A stretch of 64,000 bases of DNA from Climacium dendroides (taxonomy: Eukaryota; Streptophyta; Bryopsida; Hypnales; Climaciaceae). Location of the stretch: assembly GCA_950106755.1 (NCBI GenBank), contig OX467090.1:620001-684000 (forward strand). Reading direction: 5' to 3'. Made by a program: the position numbers and the translations under genes. Positions 36,005 through 47,664 of this stretch are shown here, one piece after another (positions within the stretch are counted from its first letter, which is position 1; each line of letters opens with the position of its first letter). The notes beneath the pieces were generated by a model that was given only the letters and a program-made list of their open reading frames with translations, did no database searches and was not told the origin of the DNA.

Positions 36005-39000
36005 TTAAAGACTATCCCTTGAAACTTTGATGATGTTGGCCTTTGTGAGAAGGAGCTTCACTTCATTGAAGCTGAAGCTTGGAGAATGTATAAACTTATC
36101 CTCTGCCGGATTCATTTTGCTGAAGTAGCGAAGTAAGTAATAAAGATGTTTGCAATGCACGTACTGCTGGCGTCCACCAATTGCTGAAATGGCCATGTCG
36201 ACAAAATCAGGACAAGTGCACTCTGGATACATGCCAAGTGTAATGCGATAAAGCTTTTGCCGAGGTTCAAGTCCGGATTGAAGGGAGATTATGGCTCCAA
36301 GTCCAGGGAAGGGGAGCAAGGTTACTCCTAGAATTGTTCCCTTGACATTACCAGCACTCTCCCATTTATTGCGGTGCTCTGTTGTAGGAGCATTTGCAAT
36401 ACGGCAAATAGCTTTGCTCCTTCGAGTAGTTGGATATGTGTCAGCATGCAAAGGACTAGGATGATCATAGTAGATGGCCTGGAATACATTGGACATGGTG
36501 AATAAACGTCGAGGAGACATAGATGGTCGTTGTTGTAGCTGGAAACCAGCCTCTTGCAACAACAATGTTTCTTGGCGGGTCAAATTTGTGCCTGTTAGTA
36601 CAGGTCACACATCCGGAACTTGGGGCCAATCAATTACCCAAACTCATTTGGAGCCTCGGACACATCGTTCAATATCATTTGGGCAAAACCAGAAGTCAGT
36701 CATGATCTCTTTGTCTCCGCCGTACTGTTTTTTTCTACCATGGTAGGTCAGAGCTGGAGTACCTCTAGATCCCTTTGCAATTTTGGCAACACAGCGGATG
36801 TTTGAATTCCGTTGTTGCGCGTGACATTTGCAACTGGACTTGTGTGAGATTCTTGCGATATGCCACTGTAAAGTATCACAGTCAATTTCCATTGCAAATG
36901 TCACATGTGGTACATGCGTAGAATCAACCAACGTGTCTGCTTCATTAGAAGCAACCGTGGGTGAACATGTTGATCGTGTTTGTACTCGAGGCTGAGAGAA
37001 GTTGACCTTGTCTGGACGATGAGAGTCACCATCTGACCCAATTGGGAGGTCAAGCTTTCGCTTACTGCTACCAAATACTTCTTCGCCTTCCAAATGGGGA
37101 ATACGTGATGCAACACCAACCCCTCCAGGAAGGTCATTCAGCGCCTCCGCAATCTTCTTAGGATCCCCGCTACGTCTAGCGCCTCGTAACTTTAACTCCT
37201 CTTTAGATGGCCCTGACCTTGATATGTTGCCTTTCAGAAAAGCTCGATAATTGGTCATTTGCATGAAAGCTCGAATGCAGTCATCAGAAGTTGCGGCAAA
37301 CAAATCATTACCCCGATTACCCGATTGCTGCAACCACCTATTATGGACTGTTTCGGATAAGTTGCATGATGGCATGTCTGCCATCTCTTCAACATTTAAT
37401 TCCTGAAACAACAATATCAATGACAAATCAAATCCAAAATTATGTATCATCAGAGTTCTGAGTTACAATGAAATAGTTAAACTTTGATCTCTCTACTATA
37501 CGGGCAAGGCTCCTCTCGGCGCCGAGGGGAGAATCCCCGATACTCTGGAGTGATCAATATTTTCAAAGAAGGTAGCAATATTTGCTCCAAGCTTTGTTTC
37601 AATAAAATAAAAGTGGATCTAAAAGATTGCAAAATAAGAAAGATAAGGTAGGAAAATTACCATTTGCATGAACCCGCCCCACTGACGATATCGAAAGTGC
37701 CAAAATGCAAGCCACAACTCGAGTTCCCTCATAGCATCTTCCGAGGCTGCTCCAGATGAAAGCCACCAAGATCGTATCGCTAGGTAACGCGTCTCAGCTT
37801 CGTCCATACTTTTGGAGTCTTTGTATTGCTTACAAAGTTGAGTATGTTGGTGTTGCAAGTCCGGCTTGATGAGCTTCTGTGTATGGCGATGCAAAGAGGT
37901 ACTCCAATGTAAAAGACATGTCTGCTCTCGGTTCACCATCTTTGTTTTGGGATCTCCTGATCCATAGACAATTCGAATGGCATTCCAATTCGCTTGTGCG
38001 CTATCAGCCATAAAGCCTTTAAAATTCGGATTCTCAATGCCATTGCGTCTCATGACTCCGTTCAAAGATCTCCACATGATGCATTGAACCTCAGTGTCCT
38101 CAGATTGCATATCACACACTGCTATTGTCATCACTTTCCGGCATCCTGTATCGTAAACATGGCAAGCCATGGTTGTCCAGTCTTTAACCCGCTTGACATG
38201 GTCAAACATGAGTCATGCGTTCTCCAGATCTCCACCCGGTTGCATCCGTTTGACAAGGTCCACACCACTCCCTGGCCCTTCTACAAGCATCTTAAACAAG
38301 TAAACCTTCTCTTTGCCTTGACCAGGAAACACACTATCATGGATGTACTCAAACCTCAAATTCCTTTTCATATTCATGATACTATCTATTATCCCACTTT
38401 TGCCACTTGAACGGAAAGACGAAATAACATTTCGGATATTAGGAGAACTTAGTATCTTGAACTTGTCCATTACATCATCTAACGAATTCCCTTGCAACAT
38501 CTGCTTTGGACCTTCACCGTTGTGTATCAAGTGGCTATCAAGAAATTGCTTGCTAGCTGCTAGGGCAATGGCAGAGTTAGTGGCACTAGGGGTTTTGGAA
38601 ACCTCACCAGCAATGAGTTTGGACACAACACCTAAAGACTCTCTACATGTTCCGGAAGCGACCGGATGCACATGATTCCCCAAATGAATGCAAGCTCTTG
38701 TCATGCTTGTAGAATCACCAACAACGTAATAGATTCGAGCATCACAGACATTGATGCAATGAGGTGGACATTTGCATATCTTACAAAGGAGGGTAGAATC
38801 CTTTGGAGGAATGGCACCAATACGAAATGGTCCAGGAGTGAAACCACACCACTCAGTCTCGTTTGGCTGAGAAGAACGCTTCAAGTAGTTGCATTCTGAA
38901 TTCTTACAAATAAGATGGCCTGCACACCAAGATTTTCTAAACTTCAAGCCATCGTGGTTGTTGATGTTAGATGTCATTGTCCTACACCAAGCGTGTCCAT

Positions 39001-39808
39001 CATAACGTTTATCCATGCCCTGTAACTTCCCAGCAGCAGATGATGAAGTCGGCATCGAAAGAGAAGGCAACTCAAAAACTACATCTCCATCAAAATTAAC
39101 AGGAAGGTACTGAACCTTGTGATGGATAAGTGCATCATAGTCTAATGATGCTACTTCATTTCGAGAACCACGTATAGACGCTAGCTTACGTAGGCAACCC
39201 ACAATACTAATTGTGGATGCACAATCGGGATATGTTGGTGGACGCGAGTACGTGGATAAAGCAGGACTACTAGAAGGCATTAGCTTTGTCGTAGACAATG
39301 TGTTGAGGGCATCGTCAGAGACTGTACTAGGAAGTATTGGTTGGTTTGGAGACTCTCCTTCGGACTCACTCGACAAATCTATAACAAGGTCATTGGGTTC
39401 TTGCTTTACAGTGAATAAAGGAAAAGGAGTGACAATATTTGTGACATGCTCACTTTCAGAAGTGTTTCGGTTGTCACGATGGGAAGGAGGCATGTCCACT
39501 GTAGAATGTTCGGAATGCCGATGTAACATCTCAGTGGAGTCTACCCTCATAACAAATGGTAAACCGTAAGCTCGATAGCGCCCTTCCCGAAGATGCCAGA
39601 AATGATTGTCATCAACTACCATTCTCTGCATATGGATTGACTCTCTTAAAGTTACGGACTCAGAGAATACCTCCTTTTCAACATAGATACTAGACATGAC
39701 AAATCCAAAACGTATATGAAGAAGGTGAGCGGAAACCACAATAAAATCCTGATCTCCAAGAGGGAGAAAGAAAGGAACCTCATGGCCATCCACTCGAAGG
39801 GAGGCCAT
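36005..39808 (-). pseudogene. Mutator-like transposase with GCM-type and SWIM zinc fingers, three in-frame TGA
   Basis: Two exons (39808-37661 and 37402-36005) give about 1,181 codons in one frame, broken only by TGA at 38213, 36644 and 36605. Residues about 285-395 hold a Cys/His cluster (CAGHLICKNSEC, CKICKCPPHC, and HLGNHVHP at its end) like the WRKY-GCM1 fingers known from Mutator-type transposases. Residues about 545-760 look like the DDE core: D in CHVYDTG, D in FMADSAQ, a CxxH pair (CLLHW), and a candidate E after the intron. Residues about 1110-1132 are a SWIM finger (CTCPDF ... HCKHL). Clean frame and domain order suggest recent inactivation by point mutation. Confidence 0.75.
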
Positions 39809-41062
39809 GTTCCCAAAATCGAATCCCACTATTGACAAGAACAATATGACCTAAACTATTTCAACGATCAAGTACGTTTGAACTGAGCACCCTTCCTAAG
39901 CGTACTGCATGGCCATATGAATGAGATTAAAATGGATTTGACAATCCAGGATTTGCAACGTTAGCATCTACAATTAAAATTCATTAATATAATAGTGACC
40001 CGTATATAATATACTTTAAAGAGTTACTGATACAGACGGTTGCGCTTGGAATTAAGGAAATGCGTTCAACTGTCCATTGAATGAAAGTAACACAAACGCC
40101 AAATGAATTGAACTTTATTAAGCTTAATAGATAGATTGTGGCACAATAACAACATGAAAATATGTAGATCTTCTTTGTACGCGAGTTTCGAACATTATAA
40201 AAATTGGACCACCAACAGTCACCAATATTCTAATAACTGAATTATGGACACAAGCCTATAAAAGAGGGTACTTCTGTGATGTGGGAATTCATAAATCAAA
40301 TTCGAAAATCGTGAAGTACTTCCAAAATCAATTATTGGGGTTCAAATGTTGAGTACGGTGAAATCATGAATTGATTAGAGGAATTTGAATTTGAATAGGT
40401 CTGACGCTTTGAGAACGAAAGTAGTCCCAATAATATGATTGGTTATCCTAAATCCTGAACGCAGGGATGGTTCGATCCAACTACACTACCCTATTTCTCA
40501 TTGATAATTATCACTACATACAATGGTCGTATGTATGTAGTGTTAGTCATATGCTTACACCAGATATCACGAGCGATGGAATTCGGCATGGTTCTAGGAA
40601 AAGGAGGAAGAGAGGAAGAACATTTTTTTCTTCTAGGAAAGAATTGCAGAGGTCAAGAAATAGAAGTAAGAAGGTTGTATCATTGACTGAGTCCCAGCCA
40701 CGTGAACAAACTCAAAGTGCTGTAATGCATGTAGACAACTTCAATATAGATCTCATTTCAAAGAGTGAGCATATTGTAAGTGTCCCTGAGGAAGAGCCAC
40801 CAAGGTGTAGCATTGGCCAAGAGAGATTGCATCATTCGATAAGTAAATATACTTGGTATTCGCAGTTCCATTTCCCTTTGCAATATTGTATCTTGGAAGT
40901 ACCATTTGGATATCCAAGAATGAATCAACTCATGAGCATACAAACTTGAGAAAGTCCCCGTTACAAGTAGGGGTCCACGATATTTTGTATGTCTTTGTGA
41001 CAGGGCTCATTCCTTACTCTCTACACATTTCCATTGTGCTTCTTCTAACCTAGAAAGCATAC
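39809..41062. promoter_or_regulatory. Divergent intergenic region of the Mutator-like element
   Basis: This 1.25-kb space separates the two divergent gene starts, so it should hold both promoters. It has a 10-bp stem hairpin, CACTACATAC / GTATGTAGTG, at 40512-40542. A 160-codon open stretch at 40467-40949 has an RKRRKRGR-like basic patch. That stretch could be an upstream exon or chance; I see no homologue and no clear splice pairing. Confidence 0.5.
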
Positions 41063-44000
41063 ATGGCGAAGAAACGGAAAACTAGGAGCACAGCCGCGGA
41101 GGCGCAAAGAAGCGAAGAACACGATGAGAACAACAACGATTAGGAAGAAGTGACCCATTCCATGAAGTCGACAGAAGGACCAACAACTCAGAGCTCAGAG
41201 GTATTCAAACTTTGCATTCCTATCAATCTTTGTTTCTCTCAGAAAAATTAAGAAGGTTTAGGATTCTAGGTCGTTCCATTTCTTTCCGGTCTGGCTGTAT
41301 TTGCATCAGGACTCCCCCGCCCTGGCCTTGCCTTCGGCGCCGAGGGGAAGGGGGGAGCGCTACTGTTCTGATCTGCTAGGTCGAAGGTGAACTCCGGGGC
41401 CCCCGGATTTGTCCGCGGGGTCACACCTGTTTCCTTGAGTGTTCCGTTTTTGGCATCAAGACTCCCCCGCCCCGGCCTTGCCTTCGGGCCGAGGGGAAGG
41501 GGGGAGCGCTACTGTTCTGATCTGCTAGGTCGAAGGTGAACTCCGGGGCCCCCGGATTTGTCCGCGGGGTCACACCTGTTTCCTTGAGTGTTCCGTTTTT
41601 GGCATCAAGACTCCCCCGCCCTGGCCTTGCCTTCGGCGCTGAGGGGAAGGGGGGAGCGCTACTGTTCTGATCTGCTAGGTCGAAGGTGAGCTCCGGGGCC
41701 CCCGGATTCGTCCACGGGGTCACACCTGTTTCCTTGAGTGTTCCGTTTTTGGCATCAAGACTCCCCCGCCCCGGCCTTGCCTTCGAGCCGAGGGGAAGGG
41801 GGGAGCGCTACTGTTCTGATCTGCTAGGTCGAAGGTGAGCTCCGAGGCCCCCGGATTTGTCCGCGGGGTCACACCTGTTTCCTTGAGTGTTCCGTTTTTG
41901 GCATCAAGACTCCCCCGCCCCGGCCTTGCCTTCGGCGCCAAGGGGAAGGGGGGAGCACTACTGTTCTGATCTGCTAGGTCGAAGGTGAGCTCCGGGGCCT
42001 CCGGATTCGTCCGCGGGGTCACATCTGTTTCCTTGAGTGTTCCGTTTTTGGCATCAAGACTCCCCCGCCCCGGCCTTGCCTTCAGCGCCGAGGGGAAGGG
42101 GGGAGCGCTACTGTTCTGATCTGCTAGGTCAAAGGTGAGCTCCGGGGCCCCCGGATTTGTCCGCGGGGTCACACCTGTTTCCTTGAGTGTTCCGTTTTTG
42201 GCATCAAGACTCCCCCGCCCCGGCCTTGCCTTCGGCGCCGAGGGGAAGGGGGGAGCGCTACTGTTCTGATCTACTAGGTCGAAGGTGAGCTGGGGGACCC
42301 CAGGATATATAGTTCATTCATTGTTCATGTACTTCATGAGTGACTCACTTCTTCGACTTGTTTCTTACTAATGACATTATTGGATGGCTTGTATGACTTC
42401 GATTCAGGTGGAAGTAGGTTCACCAATTGAAGTTTTGGAGAATGCAATGGAGCTTGTTACCACTGCTGATGTTGACATTGAGGTTGAGAATATTCACCAA
42501 GACGAAGGGATAGATGAAGAAAAATTCCAAACCGAGGACGCCTATAGAAGGTCTCAGAAGGTGAACTCTGTAGCCTCCATTGCCAAATTACGCCTAAAAC
42601 CTACCTCTATATCTCGGATTCGGATTCCATTGTGTCGCCTTGTCCAAATGCCCATGGTTAGACCCGCACTTCAAAGCGATCTTACCAAATTGGAGCAGGA
42701 GTTCGTTCATGGGTACAGAGATGGATCGAATGTTTTTTATGTGTCCCTCACTAATGAGCAGGGGGAGAGTGAGATGGTGTCTGATGCGGAAAGAGAGGCT
42801 TGGGGGCCGATGTGGAATGAAGAGAACGACAAATTCAATGCAATGTTGTCTTCGACCCCAGGCCTCCAAGACTTTCAAGGGTCTAAGTTCTTCGTTTGCG
42901 ACGGCAACCACAGACTTCTGGCATGGACCTCTTACATTAGCAAACACCACAACCGTGACCGGGATTGGCATATTTCGGTGGATTCCATCATTCTTGACAC
43001 TAAGGGGAGGATTGGTGATGTCATGCATGCTATGCACGACATTAATAAGTGAGTGCTCCTTTGCAAGTAGTTCATCATTTTGTCTTTTCTATGTGATCGT
43101 GTAGGAAGAAATTGATGTGTTTTTGCCTCTGTTTCAGGCATACAGAAAGCTCGTTCATCAAGACCAGTCTTATCCATACGCTATACCGTGTTCAAAAATA
43201 TGGCATGCTGCCATTTGAGAAGTTCTCTGAGCATTTAAATGAGACTGAGATGACTCAATGCCAACAAAATCTACGTAAGAGTTGGTACTCAATGTCGGTT
43301 GAAGTGTTCACTTCATTCATCTATCGGGTAACAATTCTCTCAAATCATGTGCATATTTTTTCTATAGTAGAGGTGTTTAGAAACATCAATGCTTTCAATG
43401 GTTTTCTCACTTCCATGTGGTTTTGCAGTATGAGATAGCAGCGGCCGCTGACCTAGCAGTTAGGTTGTATAGGGAAGAGACACCTATGGACCTACAGTCA
43501 GAGGAGGGTGTCTTGGATGCCATGAGGTTAGGTACGAAAGAGAAGACAGCTAAGTTAGTTCAAAAATTGGGGAAATTGACTGCCGTTGCCAATCCCAACC
43601 TGGGAATTGAGTGGCTTCAAGAGGTATGATAACATCCCTTTAGACTTTACCTTTTTTTATTCTTCTCATCTCATTTTGTTCACTTAACTAGATGTGATTT
43701 GTGGTGTCAGATCGAGCGTCACTGGAGCTCAAACATCACTCTAGAGATGACTCTAGAAAAGTTGCAATCCGTGGCAACTTGCAATGTTAGCAAGGAGCAT
43801 AAGGTAAAGTGGCTCAGATGGTGGAACTCATCAGTTCAGACAAGGGAGGCAAGAAGGTTTCCATTAAAGCCAGCTGGAGAGATAGAACTGAAGTCTTTCC
43901 TAGTGAAGGCATGTTGGTATGCTGGAGTAAGTGTTTTTCTTTCATTTCTATCATGTTTCATTCATCTCATTTCTTGGTTGTCATCTGTTCCGTTGTGACA

Positions 44001-46836
44001 TTTGGCCGTTTTTGTAATTTGGAGTGCAAAGTATTTTGTAGAATACCACTTCACTTTTAATGGCCTTGCAGATACAAGACACGGGAGCTGAAATGTTTGA
44101 TAACATTGTGAAGAAAGACCAACTCAAGTTGGCTTTGGACTCTCCCATGGAGCCCGACAGTTTTCCAGATTATGTTGAAGATTGGAGAATTCGAGTTTGG
44201 GACCATGCTTTCTTGCCCCAGTTCAGGGGACATGATGTCTTCAGGAAGTCAGATGACTTCAAGAAACACAAAGGCTCTGATCTAGTTGTCAAACGGGTGA
44301 TCTATCGGTAAACATCTGATATCTTAATGCCATCCTGATATGCTTGAGTATGTTTTCTGATTGCGGCCGTTGAATCAGTTTCTGTATTTTGAAGTATTTG
44401 TTCCTTACAGGTATTTCAAGTATGAGTTGTTACCCAAGGGGGCAATTGCGAAGCGCGACCTTCCTCCATTTTTAGGAACATGGTTGGATGTCAGTTCAGA
44501 GCATTGCATGTACTCAGCGTCACAATTGAGATGGTGGACGAGCTTACATTTGAAATCCGGTGCGTGGTACTTGGACTACCTGCCGGAATTCACGCCGTTG
44601 CCTGAGGAGCATCTAAAGCGGTCAATCAATACCCAAAACGTGGTCGAGGAGTTTGATGAGTTCGCTGGCCTTGATGAGGATGCAAAGGCAAAGGCAATCA
44701 AAAAGAGAGACGACGTAGACAAGAAGATTGCACTCAAGAACTTCGAGGCGGTGGACAAGGCAAAGGAGAGAGCCACGAAGAAGACAAAGAAGGTTGTTGA
44801 GTTCGATCGGGTACCATTGGCGGAGAAGGAGAAGGGGAAGAGGCCCCAAAAGGATGTCTTACCTTCATCTTGCAATGACGCGGCTTCCCAGCACCAACGC
44901 ACAAATTCACGTGGCACTAAGCGTGATGCTGAGTATGCTTCACTCAGCAATGACGAGATGCAGCATGGTCCATCCGCTGTGGAGTACTTGCTGGATTCAG
45001 AGATTTCTATTCACGAGTTGCTTCTGAATTACTCTCTTACGGATGTCCTGGCCGATCCTCTTCCCAAAGTATACCACGACATTGTCAATTTTGTTGACAA
45101 GGTTGGCATTTTCATTTTCATCCATTTGTTGAGTATGTTGGGGTTTTCAAACATGCCTGGTTTGGTTCCTAATCAATTGAATGATTTTGCAGCACAAAGG
45201 AGAGAAGGTGCACTTCTTCCGTGGTGCTCCAAGCAATAAACCCCGAGTAGACCTTGTGATTGCGGACATGCCTGAGGGGTTGCCTGTCCCAAGTCTATCA
45301 GTACCTACAAATAGTGTTCCGAAATGGAACACAGCCGACCCTTCTTGGCTGGAGGCGGTCTTTGAGTTTGCTGATGGTCATTTGCACGATGATGGTGCAT
45401 TACTTATTATTCATTCTCGGAGTCCTCTCGCAAAGGCTACGATTTTGAAGTACACTGCAACATATTCGTTTCAGAAGATGAAGGATTGGTGGGGAACCAA
45501 TTGGCTTCACCTAGCCTCATCGATCTCTACTGGAAGTACGGTATGTACATCCTTCATTGTTCCTTGTTTTATTCATGTACTCATCCTTTGTTGACGTGCA
45601 TACTTTCATTCTTCAATTTTCCATCTTCTATTTCAAGTAGTGATTTTTTGGGTAACTTTTCTTTGGATTGTCTTAATTGATTATATCTGTGCTTCAATGG
45701 GTTTGTTATGGCAACTAATAGTTTAGATTTGTTCATTCAATTTGGACTTATTCACTTGGCACCACTTCACTTCTGCAGACACAGTTCTTCCGTGTCATGT
45801 TGCTAGTCCGGAACTTGGATGGTATTGGTCCTTCCAAGTTTCAATTCCAGCCATGCCCCAAGCTGAAGGAGCTAGGAATAGACGTGGCAGTTGATGATGT
45901 TATTTAGAATTTCACAAAGAGAGAGACGTTGACCATGGATAGCAATTTCAAACCTTGGAGGGGTGCAAGAGAAAAGGATCCCCGTTTCATGCAGATGTTG
46001 ATAGAAGCATCAACATTTGCCAACGACGTTGTTATTGATTGCACTGCAGCGACAGGTATTTGTTCAATGCCATTTACTGTCTTTTATTGTTTAGCGACAG
46101 GTATTTGCTCAATGCCATTTACTGTCTTTTATTGTTTAGATTGATTATTATTTGTTCTTCTATTCTTATTGAGTGCTGTTGTAATTTGTTTTGTTCTGTT
46201 TGGGGATTAGGGGCTTCCATCCACGCTTGCAGGATTTTGAGCAGACACATCATTGCATTTGAAGAAGACAAGGGCATTTTTGAGGCTATTTTGGCCCCAA
46301 TGATTCGCGTGGAGAGAGATGTTCCACCGTCACTTGCACCTGTCGTACAAGATTCTGACGATGATGGAGTTCAAGAACTTGAAGTTCCCCACATCGTGAA
46401 GAAGTCTCGTTTCAGTAAGTAAGTCTACCCCTTCTTGTTTTTTCTACATTTTCTACAAATAGCTGTATACTATTCGATCACTTTAATTTGACTTTATCCT
46501 ACAAGTTTCTTTCTTCATGAACATGATCTTTTTATCATTCCTAATAATCATTTTCTCATTTGCAGCGTAACTTGCAATCCACTTGCTCCCCGGCCATTTT
46601 TCACTCTATCCTCTTTTTTATCAAGCCCAAAGAAGCCCTTTGTGTTGCCATCGTATGCAGAGGCTCTAGCTGGGACATTGGCCTGTCAAGAGGATTTTTG
46701 TAGACAGAGAAAGTCTAAATTTGTAGACCCTAGAATTCTGCAATTTGTAGATGAGACAGCTGTAGAATCAAAGCAGGAGACCTCATCCACTGAGAGTAGT
46801 GACCACTCTCAGTCTATGTCTTTATCATCTATGTGA
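41063..46836 (+). pseudogene. ParB-like plus N4/N6-type DNA methyltransferase fusion, 11 exons, two in-frame TAG
   Basis: Exons with GT-AG borders and consistent phase: 41063-41200, 42408-43048, 43138-43327, 43429-43623, 43711-43926, 44072-44307, 44411-45101, 45193-45540, 45779-46055, 46211-46418 and 46566-46836 (about 1,136 codons). TAG stops lie at 41141 and 45905. Residues about 120-290 look like a ParB-type domain with the signature FFVCDGNHRLLAW at about 206. Residues about 690-760 are K/E-rich linker. Residues about 780-990 follow the order of a beta-type DNA methyltransferase: VDLVIADMPEG (motif IV, usually DPPY/W), HDDGALLIIHS, then LIEASTFANDVVIDCTAATG (motif I, usually FxGxG) and HIIAFEED. 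The catalytic DPPY is DMPE, so activity is doubtful. A homologous 3' end is at 58921-59853. Confidence 0.7.
41303..42295 (+). repeat. Intronic minisatellite, seven 149-150 bp units
   Basis: Units start with GCATCAAGACTCCCCCGCC at 41303, 41453, 41602, 41752, 41901, 42051 and 42201. They are over 90% alike by eye and GC-rich. Each has a palindromic TCGGCGCCGA-type core followed by GGGGAAGGGGGG. The array fills intron 1 of the methyltransferase-like gene. Minus-strand open stretches across it are an effect of the near-150-bp period. Confidence 0.92.
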
Positions 46837-47329
46837 CTCTGTTTCTAGTTACGTTTCACATGTTGATTTTTATTCTATTGTTTATTGTACGTTGTTTTGT
46901 GTATTTCAATTAGGATTACCTACAAAATCCAGATCAAGAATGAATGCTTAGAGGTAGAACTTCATAATTGTGGAAAGTACCTTCATACCCTAAACGCTAA
47001 TTCAAATCTTTTGTTGAACCCTAAACTACATTTTCATACCCTAAACCCTATATTTCAATATGTAGCCAAACATCATGAACATTATATTTGAAGGGATGAA
47101 ATTCACATCACAAACCCCAAAAATAAATAACCCTATTTCACTACAATCGTGAACTATGGACCAAATATCTTTTCAATCCTAAAAACCCTAATATAGTATC
47201 AATAAAATTTGCAATGAATTTCATTGAAATTGGATTGCGTTACCCTACAATCAAAACATATATATCACATTTTATTTTTTTCCATCATACATCATTTGGT
47301 GTAGTCCTCTTTCCAATTTCCACGGTCAT
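46837..47329 (+). other. 3' flank of the methyltransferase-like gene inside the Mutator-like element
   Basis: AT-rich with scattered ACCCTAAAC words (46988-47050) of plant-telomere type. It contains no open frame of interest. It ends at the subterminal box near 47320. Confidence 0.5.
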
Positions 47330-47425
47330 AGGTACCTCATCAAACCCTAGACAAAAAAGTTGTATGCTCACACGCTCACAGGCTCACACATTCCCGCTCA
47401 CAGGCTCACAGAATAGCAACCCTAC
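47330..47425 (-). repeat. Right terminal repeat of the Mutator-like element
   Basis: Repeated GCTCACA words (GCTCACACGCTCACAGGCTC) precede AATAGCAACCC. The inverted partner lies at 35549-35610 and a third copy at 60340-60396. Confidence 0.75.
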
Positions 47426-47664
47426 CCGGCCGCCCTCCCCGTCCACCTCCCCGTCCGCCTCCCGGTCCGCCCTCCCGTGCGCCTCTCGTCCGCCTCCCCG
47501 TCCGCCCTCCCCGTCCGCCCTGCCATCTAGCTCCCCGTCCGGCTCCCCGTCCGCCCCGTCCGCCTCCCCGTCTGCTGGACGGTCAGAACGTCCTATGTCG
47601 GCGGACGTTCGGGAACCGGCGGACGTAGACGCTGGACGTCCGTCCGGACGTCCATGTAACCCTG
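47426..47664 (+). promoter_or_regulatory. CGGAC/GTCCGCC cluster P4, right half
   Basis: Continues the cluster cut at 35548: CCGTCCGCCTCCCGGTCCGCC-type words, then GGACGTCCGTCCGGACGTCC near 47635-47653. It abuts the truncated second CACTA copy at about 47665. No TATA or gene is seen after it, so any gene it served has been lost. Confidence 0.55.

Larger units (their letters stand above)
35549..47425. mobile_element. Two-gene Mutator-like element, about 11.9 kb
   Basis: The ends are imperfect inverted repeats. The left end reads GGTGCTAGATTGTGAGCATG. The right end read inward is GGGTTGCTATTCTGTGAGCC. Both continue with more TGTGAGC words and a conserved ACCTATKACCGTGG box (near 35735 and 47325). 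A 9-11 bp direct repeat (CGGCCGCCC core; 35540-35548 and 47427-47435) flanks it, the size expected for Mutator-like elements, though the GC-rich target makes chance matching possible. A third copy of the terminal sequence lies at 60290-60396. The two genes are divergent: transposase (minus) and ParB-methyltransferase (plus). Confidence 0.72.

Noticed and set aside
36605..38215. UGA recoding (selenocysteine or readthrough) in the transposase
   Set aside because: No recoding element is evident, and CGA-to-TGA mutation in a methylated transposon explains it.
41421..42172. Minus-strand open frames with 50-residue repeats (TFDLADQNSSAPPFPSA)
   Set aside because: They follow from a minisatellite with a period near 150 bp. 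Units of 149 bp break the frame, and the array is in an intron of the opposite strand.
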